From Rhododendron vialii (lineage: Eukaryota > Streptophyta > Magnoliopsida > Ericales > Ericaceae): DNA of 64,000 nt. Numbering within the stretch: the first letter of the stretch is position 1; the number at the start of each line of letters is the position of its first letter. The translations under genes were made by a program, and so were the position numbers. Positions 10,418 to 22,829 of this stretch are shown piece after piece. The stretch is from positions 8,047,501 to 8,111,500 of the forward strand of contig NC_080568.1 of NCBI RefSeq assembly GCF_030253575.1, in the 5' to 3' direction. The notes below the pieces were generated by a model. It had not been told where the DNA came from. It did no database searches and was given only the letters and a program-made list of their open reading frames with translations.

Positions 10418-13400
10418 TCAAGAAGCCGGTGGAGGCGGCACTACCCTATGACTAAATAACTTGGCTAGTGCTCTGCGCTCACAGTCCTGGAAACATATCA
10501 ATATAGGATTAAACTCCTTATGTCAATTGCTAGGTTGTTTATATCTAACCTTATGTATTGTTAAGTAGCAAGACCAATGCATGTCCACTATTTTGATATC
10601 CCGTACTTTAACGCCATGACAGTAATATCAACACTTGGACTTCAGTCACAAGTTTTTCTCATAACTTAGCAAGCAAGACTGATGGATTCCAACCGGCCAG
10701 TCTAAACGGCAAGGACGTCGTGTTTCAGATGATTAAGTTTCACCAACATTGCAATATCAACACTAGGACTTCAGTCACAAATTTTTCTCAAAACTTACCA
10801 AGCAAGACTGATGGATTCCAACCAGCCCATCTAAACGGCAAGGACAAAGTGTTTCAGATGATAAGTTTCACCAACATTGTAAAAGCTAGTTTTGAGTTGA
10901 GTAAAAACACTATATGTCAAGCATGTGTGACCGTACATATCACAAAGAAAACCACAACATGATTCAATGACATCTAAAGGGAAGCCACAGAACCAAGACG
11001 GCCACATTTCTGAGTAAAGCAGTTGCTGTGTCTTCTACACCATGTTCCAGGTAATTTTACAAATCATAAGCAAAAGGACGCACATTGAATTGGGACGAAT
11101 TTAGGATCATTTTATCAAATGCCTCACCTTAAACATATTTAGAAAGAATGGCCTATCTGGATTCATTCTCTTGAGCTTCAAGAAAGTATATGCAAAGCTC
11201 AGTTGGTCGCGTGAAGTAAAACGGTCAACTTCATTAAACCAAAGGCAAGAAAATAAATTTGACATCGGTGTGTGGGCCCTGACAATGAATGAACCTTCAG
11301 GTACATCTGCAAAGTTCAAAACATACGACAAACCAACAACAAAAACACATGAGTTTCAAGGGGAAATGAAGATGAAGGAAGGCGGCCATCTCCAGAATCA
11401 GAAAAGACAACAATGATACGCACAACTTGGAAGAGGGGTATTTCGATCTGACGGGTCAAACTTGGTGAGGCCATCAGACTGGTAAAAGTTAAACTGTTCA
11501 TCGATAGCTGTGTGGTTGTATTTATTTAGACGCTTATTCTGGAGTACCTCCTCCCAAACACAGTGGCGGGTATAATGATTTGAAATAGCGTACTCTGAGC
11601 CCTTTCGCCACAAATAGTATTCAATAATGAGCATTGGGTCAGTCTGAAGTCGCATCTTGCTATCAAGCCAAATAGAATACCTAAGAAATTGTAATAGAAA
11701 CGGATAATAGATTAGTAAAAAGCTTTTGAGTTACTTAAAGAAAAGAGCGAAAAAGATCCAAGACTCTAAACCCATACGTACATTAAGAAAAATGGTGTGA
11801 GAATCACCTAGAGGAAGGGAAGAGACGATGTGAGAGAAATTTTGGCACCTTCCCAGTTTTGCGCATGTCCTTGTAGGGTAAGTTCCTTACAATTACTATT
11901 CTCCACAGCCCAATATATCCTCCATCATTAGGAACAGTTCCATCCGCTGACAGTTTCAACAGAGTTTGCTCATCTACAAACATAACGAAGCAAACGTTCT
12001 TTTTGGAGTATTCACTGATCTGTAACAGGAAAGAAATTTACAGCACACCAACGTAAGGTTCAAGCCAAAAAACTAAAGCAAAACCCCAAAAACATAAGTC
12101 AGTTCCACTAGATGGAGATTCATATTGCGATAAGAAACAACTAACAAGATAGAGCAAAACATTACACAACCTAGCATCTAAGCTGAACAGGTGATCTTAA
12201 AACTCAGAAGTCAGGTCATAAGATTCTTGTACACTGACACCAATACGTAAAATGACAAGTCATTAATAAAAGCTTAATGCACTGTAAGGTAGAAGATTTT
12301 TCTGCTTCTACACCAAAGCAGACCTCCCTTGTAACGGGTTATTTTCTGATACTGTTTCAAGTACCCTTTTCTCAGTTGTTAAAAAGTAGAAACTTCATAG
12401 TGGAGAAGTCTACTTCTGTCTGTGGTGATGGCTAACTATATTCTTCATATCTTTGTTCACAAGCACTTCTTAAAATTTAAAATCGAAGAAGACATGAAAA
12501 GTTATGGAGGAATGCTCAATATAGACTGGACTAGCAGAAGCAGCATCCAACTTCTACATGTACCACAAAATGACAACCAAAGGCTGTTATATGCCTTACA
12601 AACATGAAGTGACTTGATTAACAATTGTTGATAGATCTCCTGTATAGGTGGTTTTGTTTCTTGTATTGATTGTTCAGGGGGATGCCCCGCAGATTTTGTA
12701 GCTTTTTTGCTTTTTGGTGAAATGAAATTACTTACCAAAAAAAAAAACCATGAAGTAACTTAAAAGAATATAACTAAATTACCAGTTTGCTGGTTGGCCT
12801 CCTCAAAAAGTCAGAGCTACCAAAAATGCATGATGAGACCACAACTTTACAGGTACTCATGTACAACTTGTCCTTCTCATCCAAACCAAATCCAGTGCTT
12901 GGATATCCTTCTGGTCCTTCCACAAAACCACAATGAATAGTCTGATTCCTCGCATAGAACGATTTTTCTCTTTCTTCAAGGGTCTGATGCCCTCCGAATC
13001 GGGGTTCAAATTGATCTTGCCCATAAGGTTTGTCTTCTCTATCATGATACCGGGAGTAAAATTGTGTGGAATTTGCATAATCCTTTGGCTCAACAAGATT
13101 ATTGACTGAGTCCAAAAACCGTACCTCACAAGGATAAAAACCTGAAAGATAAAATATTTAGACAAGAAATTAAATTCTCAGAATGTTGCAAATATTAAAA
13201 AAAAAAAAACACAAAATAGGTTAAATTAGAGCATATTAGGACCACAGAATTAGTGTGAACATTAAAATAAAGTGAACTATAAAATTTTACGCACATAATT
13301 TCAGTAAATATAACACCAATAATAGAGCATAACATGAAGCATTTGCACTGATTAACACACCTGCGGAATTCCTAAGGCAACCCTAACAGTGTCAGACTGT

Positions 13401-15001
13401 CGGTATCCATTAATTGGTCAAATGGGTCGCAATCTATGCCCAGACTCAAGAGAGCCTCGAGTGCTCGTCAAATCAAGGTGCGGACCGTCCGATAAATTTC
13501 CACCCCAAATCAAATAATCAAAATTATCATGATCTTGCTGTTCAGTTTTTGCACTGATCGATATAGGAACAACGTATTCAAGTAAGATTTTGCAAGGATG
13601 ATTTGGAATGTGGTAATAGTAACATCCAAAAAAGCTCTCTGCTCCCAAGCTTTCATACATAACCACAACTGCAAGCGTGGGCCCCGTAAATTCAGCTAGT
13701 AAAGCTATGGGAAAACCCCTCGCGGACTACGACTTGCTAAAAAACAATATGAGACAAGATTGGCTATGTTATGAATAACATGCATCTGGTGTTCTTATCT
13801 AACTAAATCACCCTTTCCATCTAAATCACACCTCACAGCTAAATCATGCTGAGTTGATTTTGAGCAGATCTATTAGACCCATAGTTTAAATTGAACACAG
13901 CATACATGTTATATCTAGGCCAAAGAATGGCCAAACTTAATAGATTATCTATGTGACAACTTCAACAAGTCAAGTCTGTAAAGATTGACCAATGATGAAA
14001 TTGCTTACATGCTAGTTTCCTGAGAATATTCGATAAAAGGATCGTACGAGACAGTAGAGATCAAGATCAATCATTTATTGGTCTTGTCAGTCTAATATCA
14101 ACTAGGTGGGCCCTCCCAATAATTCCAGATATTCGATCTAAAAAAACAAGCTGTGAGTAGCCAATCCCCAAGGTCCATTTCTCTAACAATGACATCAAAC
14201 ATTTCTTACGTTGTCTATGAGGCTTTATTTTTGGTCGCTCTGACGCATCTACTCCCAAAAATTCTTCTTGTGCTTCCCGAAGTGATGAAATTCCATCTTC
14301 CATTTTTCCTGAAATGAAATGGCAAGAAAAGGAGTACGACATTGAAACAACATGATAAAATGACGATACCAACTTCTTATCATCTGCTCAGTGTGCCTTT
14401 AAGAATGTGTATGCACATATAACTTACTCGTAATTACCTGAAGGGAGCTTATAATGGGGAGATGCTGATCTATTATAAATTTTGCAAGTACCAATGGCAA
14501 AGCATAAGTGTGACCCACGAAATAAGATTAGTAGCAGTACCAAATTTGTGAATACTTTGAGCGCAGGGATTTCCACATAACCAATATAAAAGGAAAAGGA
14601 AAATAACACAAGAATGAAGTAGAGCTGTTGTGCTTACTCTTAGAAGTGATAAGCTATCAAGATCACTAAAACATCATTAACCATTGAAGAACTTGTGATG
14701 GTTGCTGATGTTGTCATGGTTAGATTATTTGAAGTTGTGATTCTCTTAGTTAGAGTACAAAGACACAATAAAAAATTTAAATCTCACCATGAAACGGCAC
14801 CTTCAAGCCAAAAACTGCCAAATAGATAGAAAATAGCACTGCTATTGTAAACATCCATAACAAGAATCTTCTTATAGAAACTCTCATCCCCCGACGAAAA
14901 ACCCGCAAGCCATGCTTTCTTTGAGTGAGGGACTTAAAAACTGCCCCAATGATGCCTCTCTTCTCTGGTAACAGTTCATTGTTGTGCCTATAAAGAGCCA
15001 T
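10418..15001 (-). CDS. DUF616 / MUCI70-like probable glycosyltransferase, Golgi type II membrane protein
   Basis: Seven exons on the minus strand join in frame to 462 aa: 15001-14788, 14308-14210, 13141-12783, 12019-11808, 11680-11424, 11306-11128, 10486-10418. All introns are GT..AG. The start MALYRHNN was chosen because residues about 46-65 then form a single membrane span after a basic stretch, as in Golgi type II enzymes. The DUF616 domain follows from about residue 106: DSVNNLVEP (115-123), IHCGFVEGP (173-181), SWLD-like WLDSKM (299-304), PEGSFIVRAH, LNMFK and DCERR near the end. The family includes MUCI70, implicated in xylan/pectin of seed mucilage, and TOD1-like proteins; the length is close to the shorter plant members. 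A non-coding first exon probably ends near 16395 (CCAG|GTAAAC on the minus strand), placing a LINE tail in a 5' UTR intron. Substrate is not predictable from sequence. The family assignment is firm. Confidence 0.9.
10622..10878. repeat. Tandem duplication (129-bp period) in intron 6 of the DUF616 gene
   Basis: The text AAGCAAGACTGATGGATTCC at 10671 recurs at 10800, with matching flanks (AACACTTGGACTTCAGTCAC / AACACTAGGACTTCAGTCAC and GTGTTTCAGATGAT). The copies are about 90 percent alike by eye. Confidence 0.85.
12616..12748 (+). mobile_element. 5'-truncated LINE 3' end with poly-A and target duplication
   Basis: A short insert ends with TGAAATTACTTACC followed by a run of A. It is flanked by CATGAAGTGACTT (12603-12615) and CATGAAGTAACTT (12749-12761), 12 of 13 identical. 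Poly-A tail plus a 13-bp target duplication is typical of target-primed LINE insertion. It sits in intron 3 of the DUF616 gene, in the opposite orientation. Confidence 0.7.
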
Positions 15002-15681
15002 CACTGCGTACCTTCCAAACCTGGTGCAAACCGGCTCATCTGTGCAAAAGTTTAAATGATCAACAGAGCAAAGTAATGATCTAGAAACCTCAAAATCCCA
15101 CATAACACATTCATGCATTGTTCCTCTATAAGCAATCATCAATAGTAAGAAATGTAATGTTATGGCTCATATGCTGCATTAACCCATTTTATCTTAACTA
15201 TGTTCCATAAAGGAGCACGAAGTGAAATCAAATATGGTCCTCAAAATCTTTGAGAAAATGAAGTTCTATTCGAAGAGTGCATAACGGCGTGGATAAGCTT
15301 GCACCAACTTGTCAATTTGGGATCCAATTCGAGATTTTCCTTGGGAGGCATCTGAAAGGAATTGGAATATATGGGTTTGTGACTAATTAAGTCGAACGTT
15401 GGTCAAATGATAGTATGATACTATGATGACGTGCGTTAGGTAATAGAAAAGAAAGAATGGAACACAATAATATCCACCCAGATATGCAAAATAACTCCGC
15501 TATTTGCCAAACAACAGGTAGTAGAAACAACACATAACATTAACATACATTGTACTTTCTTATGGAAATAGATTTTGCACAACTATCTCCAATCAGTTTT
15601 GGAGGTTTTCCAAAAGTCCTCATAAATTTCATTACAGCTTCAAAAACAACAACAAAAAAAATTCTCCCTCAAGTTGTCCCA

Positions 15682-16075
15682 CAAAAAAATCATTACAGCT
15701 TCAGCGCCTTTGGAGTCAGTCTATGTCGCTTGGCGGCAATTTTTTGCGTCTTCGGCTTCTGGGCAGAGATCAAATAAGTGGGGTCTTTGTTTCGTTCGGT
15801 TTTGTTTTCTGGTTAGATTTCCTTCCCCTCCCGATATGCAGTGGCTCTCTCCTAGATTTCATCTGTGTTTTTTTTCATGGTTTGAGCTGGGCTTCATTGT
15901 AGGGTCCTCTGCCATAATATCTTTGACTTGCACTAGCCCGACCTCGTTGTTGGTCTGCTTTCACAATATGTGTCATTGAGCTTGGTAGTGCATGTGCTCC
16001 TGTCTAGATTTTGGTAGTTTTGGTTTAATCCGGTATCTTGTGTTGAAATTGCCTCTTGCTAAAAATAAAAAAAAA
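15682..16075 (+). mobile_element. 5'-truncated LINE 3' end with poly-A and 11-bp target duplication
   Basis: The insert is flanked by AAGTTGTCCCA at 15671-15681 and 16076-16086, and it ends in an A-rich tail. The T- and G-rich 3' end resembles plant L1/RTE 3' UTRs. It probably lies in a 5' UTR intron of the DUF616 gene. Confidence 0.7.
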
Positions 16076-16499
16076 AAGTTGTCCCAGCACATTTCCGGGG
16101 GGATTTTTTGAAACTTTCTTGAATAGAAGTGAGCTATAGCTGTAATTCATTCAGAAGAACTGTACAATACTAATGGTACTTGCAAAATTAACCCATACAG
16201 AACTTCCACGAAAGAAAGGCACTAAATTAAAACCCATTTCCTAAAGTTGCTTTTGGCTACGCTCTCTCTTCTATTTCTGCAGAAAATTGCATAAAATTGA
16301 TGAAAGTTCCAAACCCATCTTTCAGAGCGATAATTACTGTGCAGGTGTGTGTGTGTGAGAGAGAGCGCGGGGGGGCGGGCGGGGTGTGGTTTACCTGGTA
16401 GATAATTTCACCCGAATCGAATTGGCAGAAGCACGGCGAATGGGCATGATGTTGGATTGAAACAGAACAGAGATCCAAATGGGAAGCACCCTATGCAAA

Positions 16500-17570
16500 T
16501 TAACTGTCGTTCGTAGCTGATTGCGAGCTTCAGAATTAAACCCGAACTAATAACCAGGATTCAGTTAGGAAGAAAGAAAGAAAGAAAAAGTGAAAAACTC
16601 TTTTGTTATTGGAATGACCGGAATCCAATTAAACTAATTTTTTACAAGAATTTTAAAAAATTTATTTTAATAAAATTAAGCTGTTCGTATCATTTTTATA
16701 GGTCACAAAATGGTCCCCACAAATAATATTGGGCAATATTTTTGTTAAAAGTATCCACGCAACTGTCGCTTTGCACCTCTTCAGTTTAGTGAAAATTCTA
16801 ACATCACACATGACTAGTCACAAGAGCTCGGACACCTTCTCAGTGGACAAAAGTAGTGGCGGCTCTGGAATTTTTTCTCTCTTCATTTTTCTAGTAACTT
16901 TTTTCATTAAGAGAGTGTGTACCTTGTTTTGAGCTAATGTAGTAAGTGTCTTTGTATCCAAAAAAAAAAAAATTTGTAGTAAGTGTCTAGTTGTGAATTA
17001 CTCAAATTGATGGGTGTTCATAGTATAAGAGTTCGAACATAAACGGAGATAAAATTGCTATATATCCTACCTATCTACAATAGGGAATTGGTGGTTTTGA
17101 GCGTGGGTTTTTTTTTCCCCCCATTTTGTCCCCTTTGTTGCTTTCATCGAGTCCCTCTAATTGGTGCACGTAGCCTTTCTTTTGGGAGTAGATGTGGACC
17201 ATGTGGTCTATTCGCATGTTCCGGTTCGGTTAAGTGCCTTTCCTGACTTTTAATGTTTTTCGTTTGTGTCTCACTTTTGTGTTGCATTTTGTCAATTTGT
17301 GCAGAGGAAATTCCGTTTGTTTTGGAAATAAATTCAATATTTTCTTTAAAAACAATTAAGATATAAGAGTAGTCAGTGCACGTAAATTAAGTTAGAAAGG
17401 ACCTTCCACGGTTTCCACCACCGCCTGTGAGCCCCACGAGACTTAAATACAGAGGAAAATATAATGTGCTCAGTACTTAATCTTGCTATTTTCTACGGAT
17501 GTTCAAGGAAATCAATATAACTTCTAAGTCGATTGGATCCAGGCCGACTCTTCGACATCTTCCATCGCCT
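16500..17570. other. Upstream of the DUF616 gene: no gene seen
   Basis: This should hold the promoter of the minus-strand DUF616 gene. I see no exon. The piece at 17080-17340 is T- and G-rich and ends like a retroposed fragment, but I cannot define its borders. A GT/GA microsatellite at 16345-16365 and a G run lie in the putative 5' UTR. Confidence 0.35.
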
Positions 17571-17798
17571 CTCCCTCCGTCCCAATTTTGTTTGTCAATT
17601 TTTGATGATTTTTTCAATCGCTTACATCTTTTAATGTGGATCTTCAAAATATGCAATAATATATTGTTTAATAGTTCTCGATTAGTTCTATCATACAAGT
17701 TTTCACAATAAAAAAAACCATTATATAAATTAAAAGATATAAGCAATTGAAAATAGCACAAAGTGAAATGATGGAAAACCAAAATGGGATGGAGGGAG
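17571..17798. mobile_element. Stowaway-like MITE (Tc1/mariner)
   Basis: The left end CTCCCTCCGTCCCAATTTTG and the right end (minus strand) CTCCCTCCATCCCATTTTGG are the classic Stowaway termini. The right side is followed by TA; on the left the expected TA is mutated to CT. Length 228 bp, AT-rich, no coding capacity. Confidence 0.85.
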
Positions 17799-19112
17799 TA
17801 TATATATATTGATCTGAGCCAGTATATTGGTTGAATGTACACATTTTCTGTTAGCTAGAGGTTGGGTCCAAGCAATACGTGTGCAACTTGAGCTTTGTAC
17901 TATCATTTAACTGACATAGAACCAAATTATGGGTAAAAGCCCTTCAAACTCACTCCAGCCTTTTACTCAAACTCATATCCGATTGTGTTTTTTTACTCAA
18001 AAATTGAAGGCTTGTTTTGCTCTTCGCAATTTACAACTATACCATAAATTAAGATTTTACGCAAAATTTGTGCTATGTTTGAGTTTGTCCACTTAATTAA
18101 CTCGTACCCAATGAAATTTTTATCCAAATTTTAGTACAATTTTGGGTAAGGGCCGGGGATGCTGCTTCCTTAAATTTGAAAAAATTCTGCTAAAATCATC
18201 CATACATGGTTATTGTGTGTTAAAAATTGATTAACAAAACCAAAGTAATTGGGAAGCAAGTTAACCACTCCTTAAAAGCAGTACAACAGATTAACTTGTG
18301 ACCGTCAATGGGTAGATAACCACACTTTTTTCACAATATAGTATACTTTTACAGGTAAGGTATCCTTGTGGGATTGACACTTGCAAGACACCTCCAGCAA
18401 TTTGTTCCAGAGGGTTGCTGGAGAGGATCCATTCCCATTATTAAAATCTTCGTGAAAACTCACATCATTCTTAATCTTAATCAAAGTAAAAATTTTAATC
18501 GTTTGAGAAATTGGAACGACTTCATAGGATCAACTTGGCGAAGGCAAAGGGAGAAGCATCACGCGAGAAACTACCCCCTAATTAATCTACCCACTACACT
18601 TTAAAAAATAGACATACAATAAACTTAGGTGGTTTTGGACAACCCCGGGAAGTGCCAATATATCTAACAAAAGTGAGAGTTATTTAACCACTTCTCCTAC
18701 ATATTTGATCAACTGTAAATTAGAAATAACTGTATAAAGTTATGTCGTAGAGGAAAAAATGGAAAACATTTTTGTGACAGCTTCATTCTTTATTTTTTAG
18801 AGCATTATAGAGTGGCGGTTCTAAAGATTTGGTGCCCTAAACACGTGTAAATGCCTACATATGAAAGATACATGTCACGAGTTTGTGTAATTTCAAATTT
18901 AATGCTTGCACTGTGTTTTCAAGAAAATAACCAAAAACGGAAACTCGTAATCCATCTAAGTGAAACAGAGAATTCAAAATATAGCACATTCTATTAAATA
19001 TAGTGCAAAGGGAAACTGCATGTTTTAACTAAAAAAAAACCAATGAAAACCACAGTACTAAACTACTAATAACAGAAGCTAAATCTAGTTGTCCAATAAA
19101 CTAAGATCAACT
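17799..19112. other. Intergenic, no gene seen; dispersed repeat near 18365
   Basis: The text CTTGTGGGATTGACACTTGC at about 18366 followed by AAGACACC and GGAGAGGATCCATTCCC also occurs in related form near 8213 and 22560, so it is a dispersed repeat of unknown class. The 3' UTR of the GDSL gene occupies the right edge. Confidence 0.4.
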
Positions 19113-21752
19113 TTAACCAGAGCAATGAAGTTTGGGCAAGATTTCATCAATCAACCTTCCAGCCATTCTCTTATACGCCTCTTCTGTCAAATGAACTCCA
19201 TCCCAACTAAGGAACGTGTTAGGATGCTGACAAACTGAAATTCCTGGAGCTCCACACATCTTGGCTAGGCTAAAATTGTAATCACCACCGGTACCGCAAC
19301 ACGCTTTTCGAGTAGAGGATTGGGAAAACCCTGAAATTGAAATGGAAAATACAATATTAGCGAGGACTAATGAGTTATAATACTCTACTCTAGACATGCT
19401 CTTCTTCTTGCAAGGGGTAAATAGACTCACCAAGATATTGTGCATTCTGGAAAAGCCATTGGAAGGCTCGGTAGTAATCACCGTAAACGATTACTACATT
19501 CGGGTACTCTCTTTTCAGTTGTTGGATGGCTTCTTGTAGTTGGTTGTTGTGATATTTTGAGAAGCTGTTAAGGTCCTTCAAGCAATGATGTTCGTCATAG
19601 GCATTTGAGTTGTTGGTCTGAAATGCAGTGAGATAGATGGGAAGGCAGCCTATCGGAAAATTTCCCGGGACTACCACCCTAGCAGCTCCATAACCAATGA
19701 CTTGCTGCAACCCATATAGAAAGATGATAATTAAATTGCATTGTAATTACTATACATGGAAGTAATCAGCTTGATCTTGATGAAAAATTAATCGATCTTC
19801 CCGGTAGACTTACCCTAACAGCTGCTGTTATAGCTCTGACAACTTCAGGTACCATGTTTTTTACCTCACTAATACTTTTTCCTTGCAATAATGCATAGTT
19901 ATAATCATTTCCGCCAATCTCTCCAACCATAAAAAGAGAGGTCTTTAGCTTCTCCAAGCAATCTGTTATTGTTGTCAAGTCAATACGATAAGCGCAATTC
20001 ATGATTTTCGTGTATTTGATTTGAGAAAACACTTCATAACTAACCTCTCTCCGTGGTGCAGATCGAATTGATATGGGTAGACATCCGATCAAGTTGCACA
20101 CTGAGTGAGCTCCTAGTGACCGGGGAGGGGATGTTTTTTCGGGCTAGAACCTCCGTTGTTAAGGCAGTGGAGCCGGCGACGGCGTAGTTTACACCATGTG
20201 CGAAGTCTCCATCCCTGTTCATATAAGGACTAAGGAAGGGAAGGCCAGCTGACTTAGCTGCAAAATTTATAAAAGACAATGCACTTCAGTGAAACACCTC
20301 ATAAATCGACCAAATAAAAACAATTAAATATGAACAATAAATTAAGGCTCTTCTTTTTGGGTCTTTGGAGAAATCTGTTGAATTTTTTTTTTCCCTAAAC
20401 AATCGGATAGGTAAAAAATCACTAAAGACCAAAATGTTGGCCGAGATTAGCCCGGAAGAAATTGGAAACCAAATAAACTGCCAATTGATGAGAGTTTTGG
20501 TCAGGGGAACGCATGCAAGCACGAACAGAAAATTTTGGGAGTAGGTTTTTTTTTTTTTTTTTTTTTTTTCTAGCTTTTGTTTTGCGCTGGCCGTCTCCCT
20601 ATAAGGTTTATCAATGATTTTCTTACTCTTCCTTAAAAAGAGCACTAACAGAGGAATGCTCACTGATTTGTTTTCATTCATTCAAAGTCTATAGAGTTCT
20701 TGTATACTTGCAACTTTTGGCCCTGTCCTAAACAACCTAAAATTTTTAAAAAGCCCAATTACAAACTAGATTAAACATGACCCATTACAAACGAACAAGG
20801 CCCACATACATAAACTATTTATTTTAGCCCAAAAATAAAAAAATATTACAAAAAATGCATTAATTTTAACAGAAAAAGAAAACACTTAAGTTACTAACAG
20901 AAGAACTTTTGAAAAAGTGAATAATAGCCTTATTAATCCCAATGTTAAAACATAAATAGAGAGAAAGAGAATAGAAACAATGATGGTATCGATTGTGGAC
21001 AATCATCTCAAAATATATAGTACTAGTTTTAAAAAGAGAATAGTAGCCTTATTAATCCCAATGTTAAAAAATAAATAGAGAGAAAGAGAACAGAAACAAT
21101 TGACGGTATCGATTGTGGACAATCATCTCGAAATATAGTAGTAGATTTATAGAGGTTGTCATATATACAAATTAGTTGTGAGCTACGAAAACCCCATAAA
21201 AAAAAAAAATCAGTACTAAAAAAAATTCTGGCAGTGATGAGAAGATCAGATGCGAAAGGGTTGAAAACTTAGTAAAATTATTGCAGTTAACGAAAATCTA
21301 AAGCATGTTTTTTTATGGCATAAGGAATTGCAAAAGAATCTTATCAAAAAAAAAAAAAGGAATTGCAAAAGAAGATATAGTTACCTTTCTATTATAGATG
21401 CTTGTATTTCTTGGAAACACAATATAGTACCATGTGCGTGCTATTAATGGACAAAGTAGTGTTACATACCAATAAAGTCAATCATGAGACGGCCGTTGGA
21501 GCAGCGACCGGTCGCGCTTCTGAAGTAAGTTTGGCCGTAGGGAAGCCTGGCGAATGGAGTCGCGGCACCCATGGGCCTCTCGCGAATCAGATTGCCGGTG
21601 TCCGAAATCGAATTGCCGAGCTGGTATATCTGATCGAAATTGCAAGTAGCGAGTGATTTGGCATTGCTCGGAAGGGGTTGGAGGAGAAGGAAAAAAGAGG
21701 CCGCAAGGCTTGCTAGAACTAGGGTGGAGACGAGGTTTTTGGTACTGGCCAT
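19113..21752 (-). CDS. GDSL esterase/lipase (SGNH hydrolase), secreted
   Basis: Five exons on the minus strand give 378 aa: 21752-21470, 20257-20045, 19962-19814, 19704-19431, 19330-19113 (stop TAA). All introns are GT..AG and phases fit. Residues 1-31 look like a signal peptide (hydrophobic stretch 8-26, cleavage after SNA), so the product should enter the secretory pathway. Block I is FDQIYQLGNSISDTGN with catalytic Ser48; the usual GDS is GNS here. Block II Gly is in NYAVAGS (Gly123), block III is GGND (182-185), and block V gives the Asp350-Gly-Val-His353 pair in WDGVHLT. All SGNH residues are thus present. Family members hydrolyse ester bonds in cutin precursors, acetylated sugars or alkaloids; the overall text is most like the acetylajmalan-esterase/At1g28-type subgroup. 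Substrate is unknown. The first intron is 1.2 kb and holds a tandem repeat. A TATA box lies about 113 bp upstream of the ATG. Confidence 0.92.
20925..21145. repeat. 118-bp tandem duplication in intron 1 of the GDSL gene
   Basis: The text TAGCCTTATTAATCCCAATG at 20925 recurs at 21043, followed in both by AAATAGAGAGAAAGAGAA and GGTATCGATTGTGGACAATC. Only a few bases differ, so the event is fairly young. Confidence 0.88.
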
Positions 21753-21864
21753 TCTTCGGAAGAAGAGAAGAAACTACTTCGTAAAATTTTTGTGCTTATG
21801 GTGAGGGTGGCCAAGTAAAAATAATTGTATTGCATGTAGTAATTTGAGCCCTGCTATTCGCAAA

Positions 21865-21870
21865 TTTATA
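21865..21870 (-). promoter_or_regulatory. TATA box of the GDSL gene
   Basis: The minus strand reads CTCTATAAATTTGCG, a good plant TATA box. It is about 113 bp upstream of the start codon, which would put transcription start near 21835 and leave a leader of about 80 bases. Confidence 0.6.
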
Positions 21871-22066
21871 GAGGGGGGTGTAGGGGGAGTTCTATATCTT
21901 TAAGGAATCCGACAGGGTTTGGGAATTCGGACCAAATCTGAGAAATTGTACTGAATATTTGAACGGTATAGAATTCCACACTTTGAAATAAACTCCCACT
22001 ATATCCCTATCAAGTTCATATTTATCTAATATTAATCTGTGTATAGCTATTATTACAAGAATGTTT

Positions 22067-22520
22067 ACTACCGTAAGAGAAAACATTCTTTCCGTAGGCG
22101 GAGGAAAAGGGGGGTTTTCCGTCACCTCCGTAGGCCTCTTTCGTGGTTTTTTTTTTTTTTTTTTTGTAATCCGAACAGTTCATCATATAGGGTCCGCAAA
22201 ATAATGTATTCACGTGAAAAATCAGCTTGTCCGGACATCGATAGGTATGTCAAAAGTTGAGTTTAAGATGAAAGAATGGACGACCATGGACAGTTTAACT
22301 TAAAAAAACAATTGATAGATCCATGCCGTTCATTTTTCCATCTAAAACTCAACTTTTGACACACCTATCGATGTCCGGACAAGCTGATTTTTTTGCGTGG
22401 ATTCATTATAAGATGCACGGTTCAGATTACCGAAAAAATGTGAGGTGGGGGCCCACACTAGGGTGGCAGAAAACCCCCCTTGTCCGCCGGCGCCGAACAG
22501 AATTCATTCTCTTTTCGTAA
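22067..22520. mobile_element. Foldback MITE (~450 bp)
   Basis: Long imperfect inverted arms: the left has GTAAGAGAAAACATTC and AAGGGGGGTTTTCC, the right (other strand) ACGAAAAGAGAATGAATTC and AAGGGGGGTTTTCTGCC. Near the centre AGCTTGTCCGGACATCGATA is repeated as its complement. It lies a few hundred bases upstream of the GDSL promoter. Ends are approximate and I cannot define a target duplication. Confidence 0.75.
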
Positions 22521-22671
22521 ATCAATTATGAAGTAAAAATAGGCGACACGTAAGAGCTTCCTTGTGGGATCCACACTTGCAAGACACTAACCAAACATTA
22601 AACATAGGCACTACATTTCTCAAAAATTGGTGGTATGTATCAAAGCATTTTCCGTACGGAATATGAACCTT

Positions 22672-22818
22672 TTTTTTTTTTGTTAGAAGGTAGGATGTTA
22701 AGAGTTAAATTGTTAATAGTTACAACGAGGGTCAAACACCTCTTCTATGAGGACTCGAACTCAGGACCTCTCCCTTAATAGGGAGAGTAAGGAACTAATC
22801 ACACTAGGTGGTGTTCCT
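22672..22818 (-). mobile_element. tRNA-derived SINE (minus orientation)
   Basis: On the minus strand there is a B-box-like GAGTTCGAGTCC preceded by an A-box-like TAGTGTGATTAGTTCC region. The 3' end is a poly-A run (poly-T on the plus strand at 22672-22681). Order and spacing fit a SINE; the target duplication is not clear. Confidence 0.5.
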
Positions 22819-22829
22819 TCATACAAACC

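Noticed and set aside
16257-16478. Coding first exon for the DUF616 gene at 16257-16478 (minus)
   Set aside because: The frame carries simple-sequence text (HTHT, PPAPP from microsatellites) and ends at a splice donor; it is more likely 5' UTR.
22741-22818. tRNA gene (GAGTTCGAGTCC on the minus strand)
   Set aside because: The B-box-like text is present but there is no cloverleaf or acceptor stem; the poly-A end fits a SINE.
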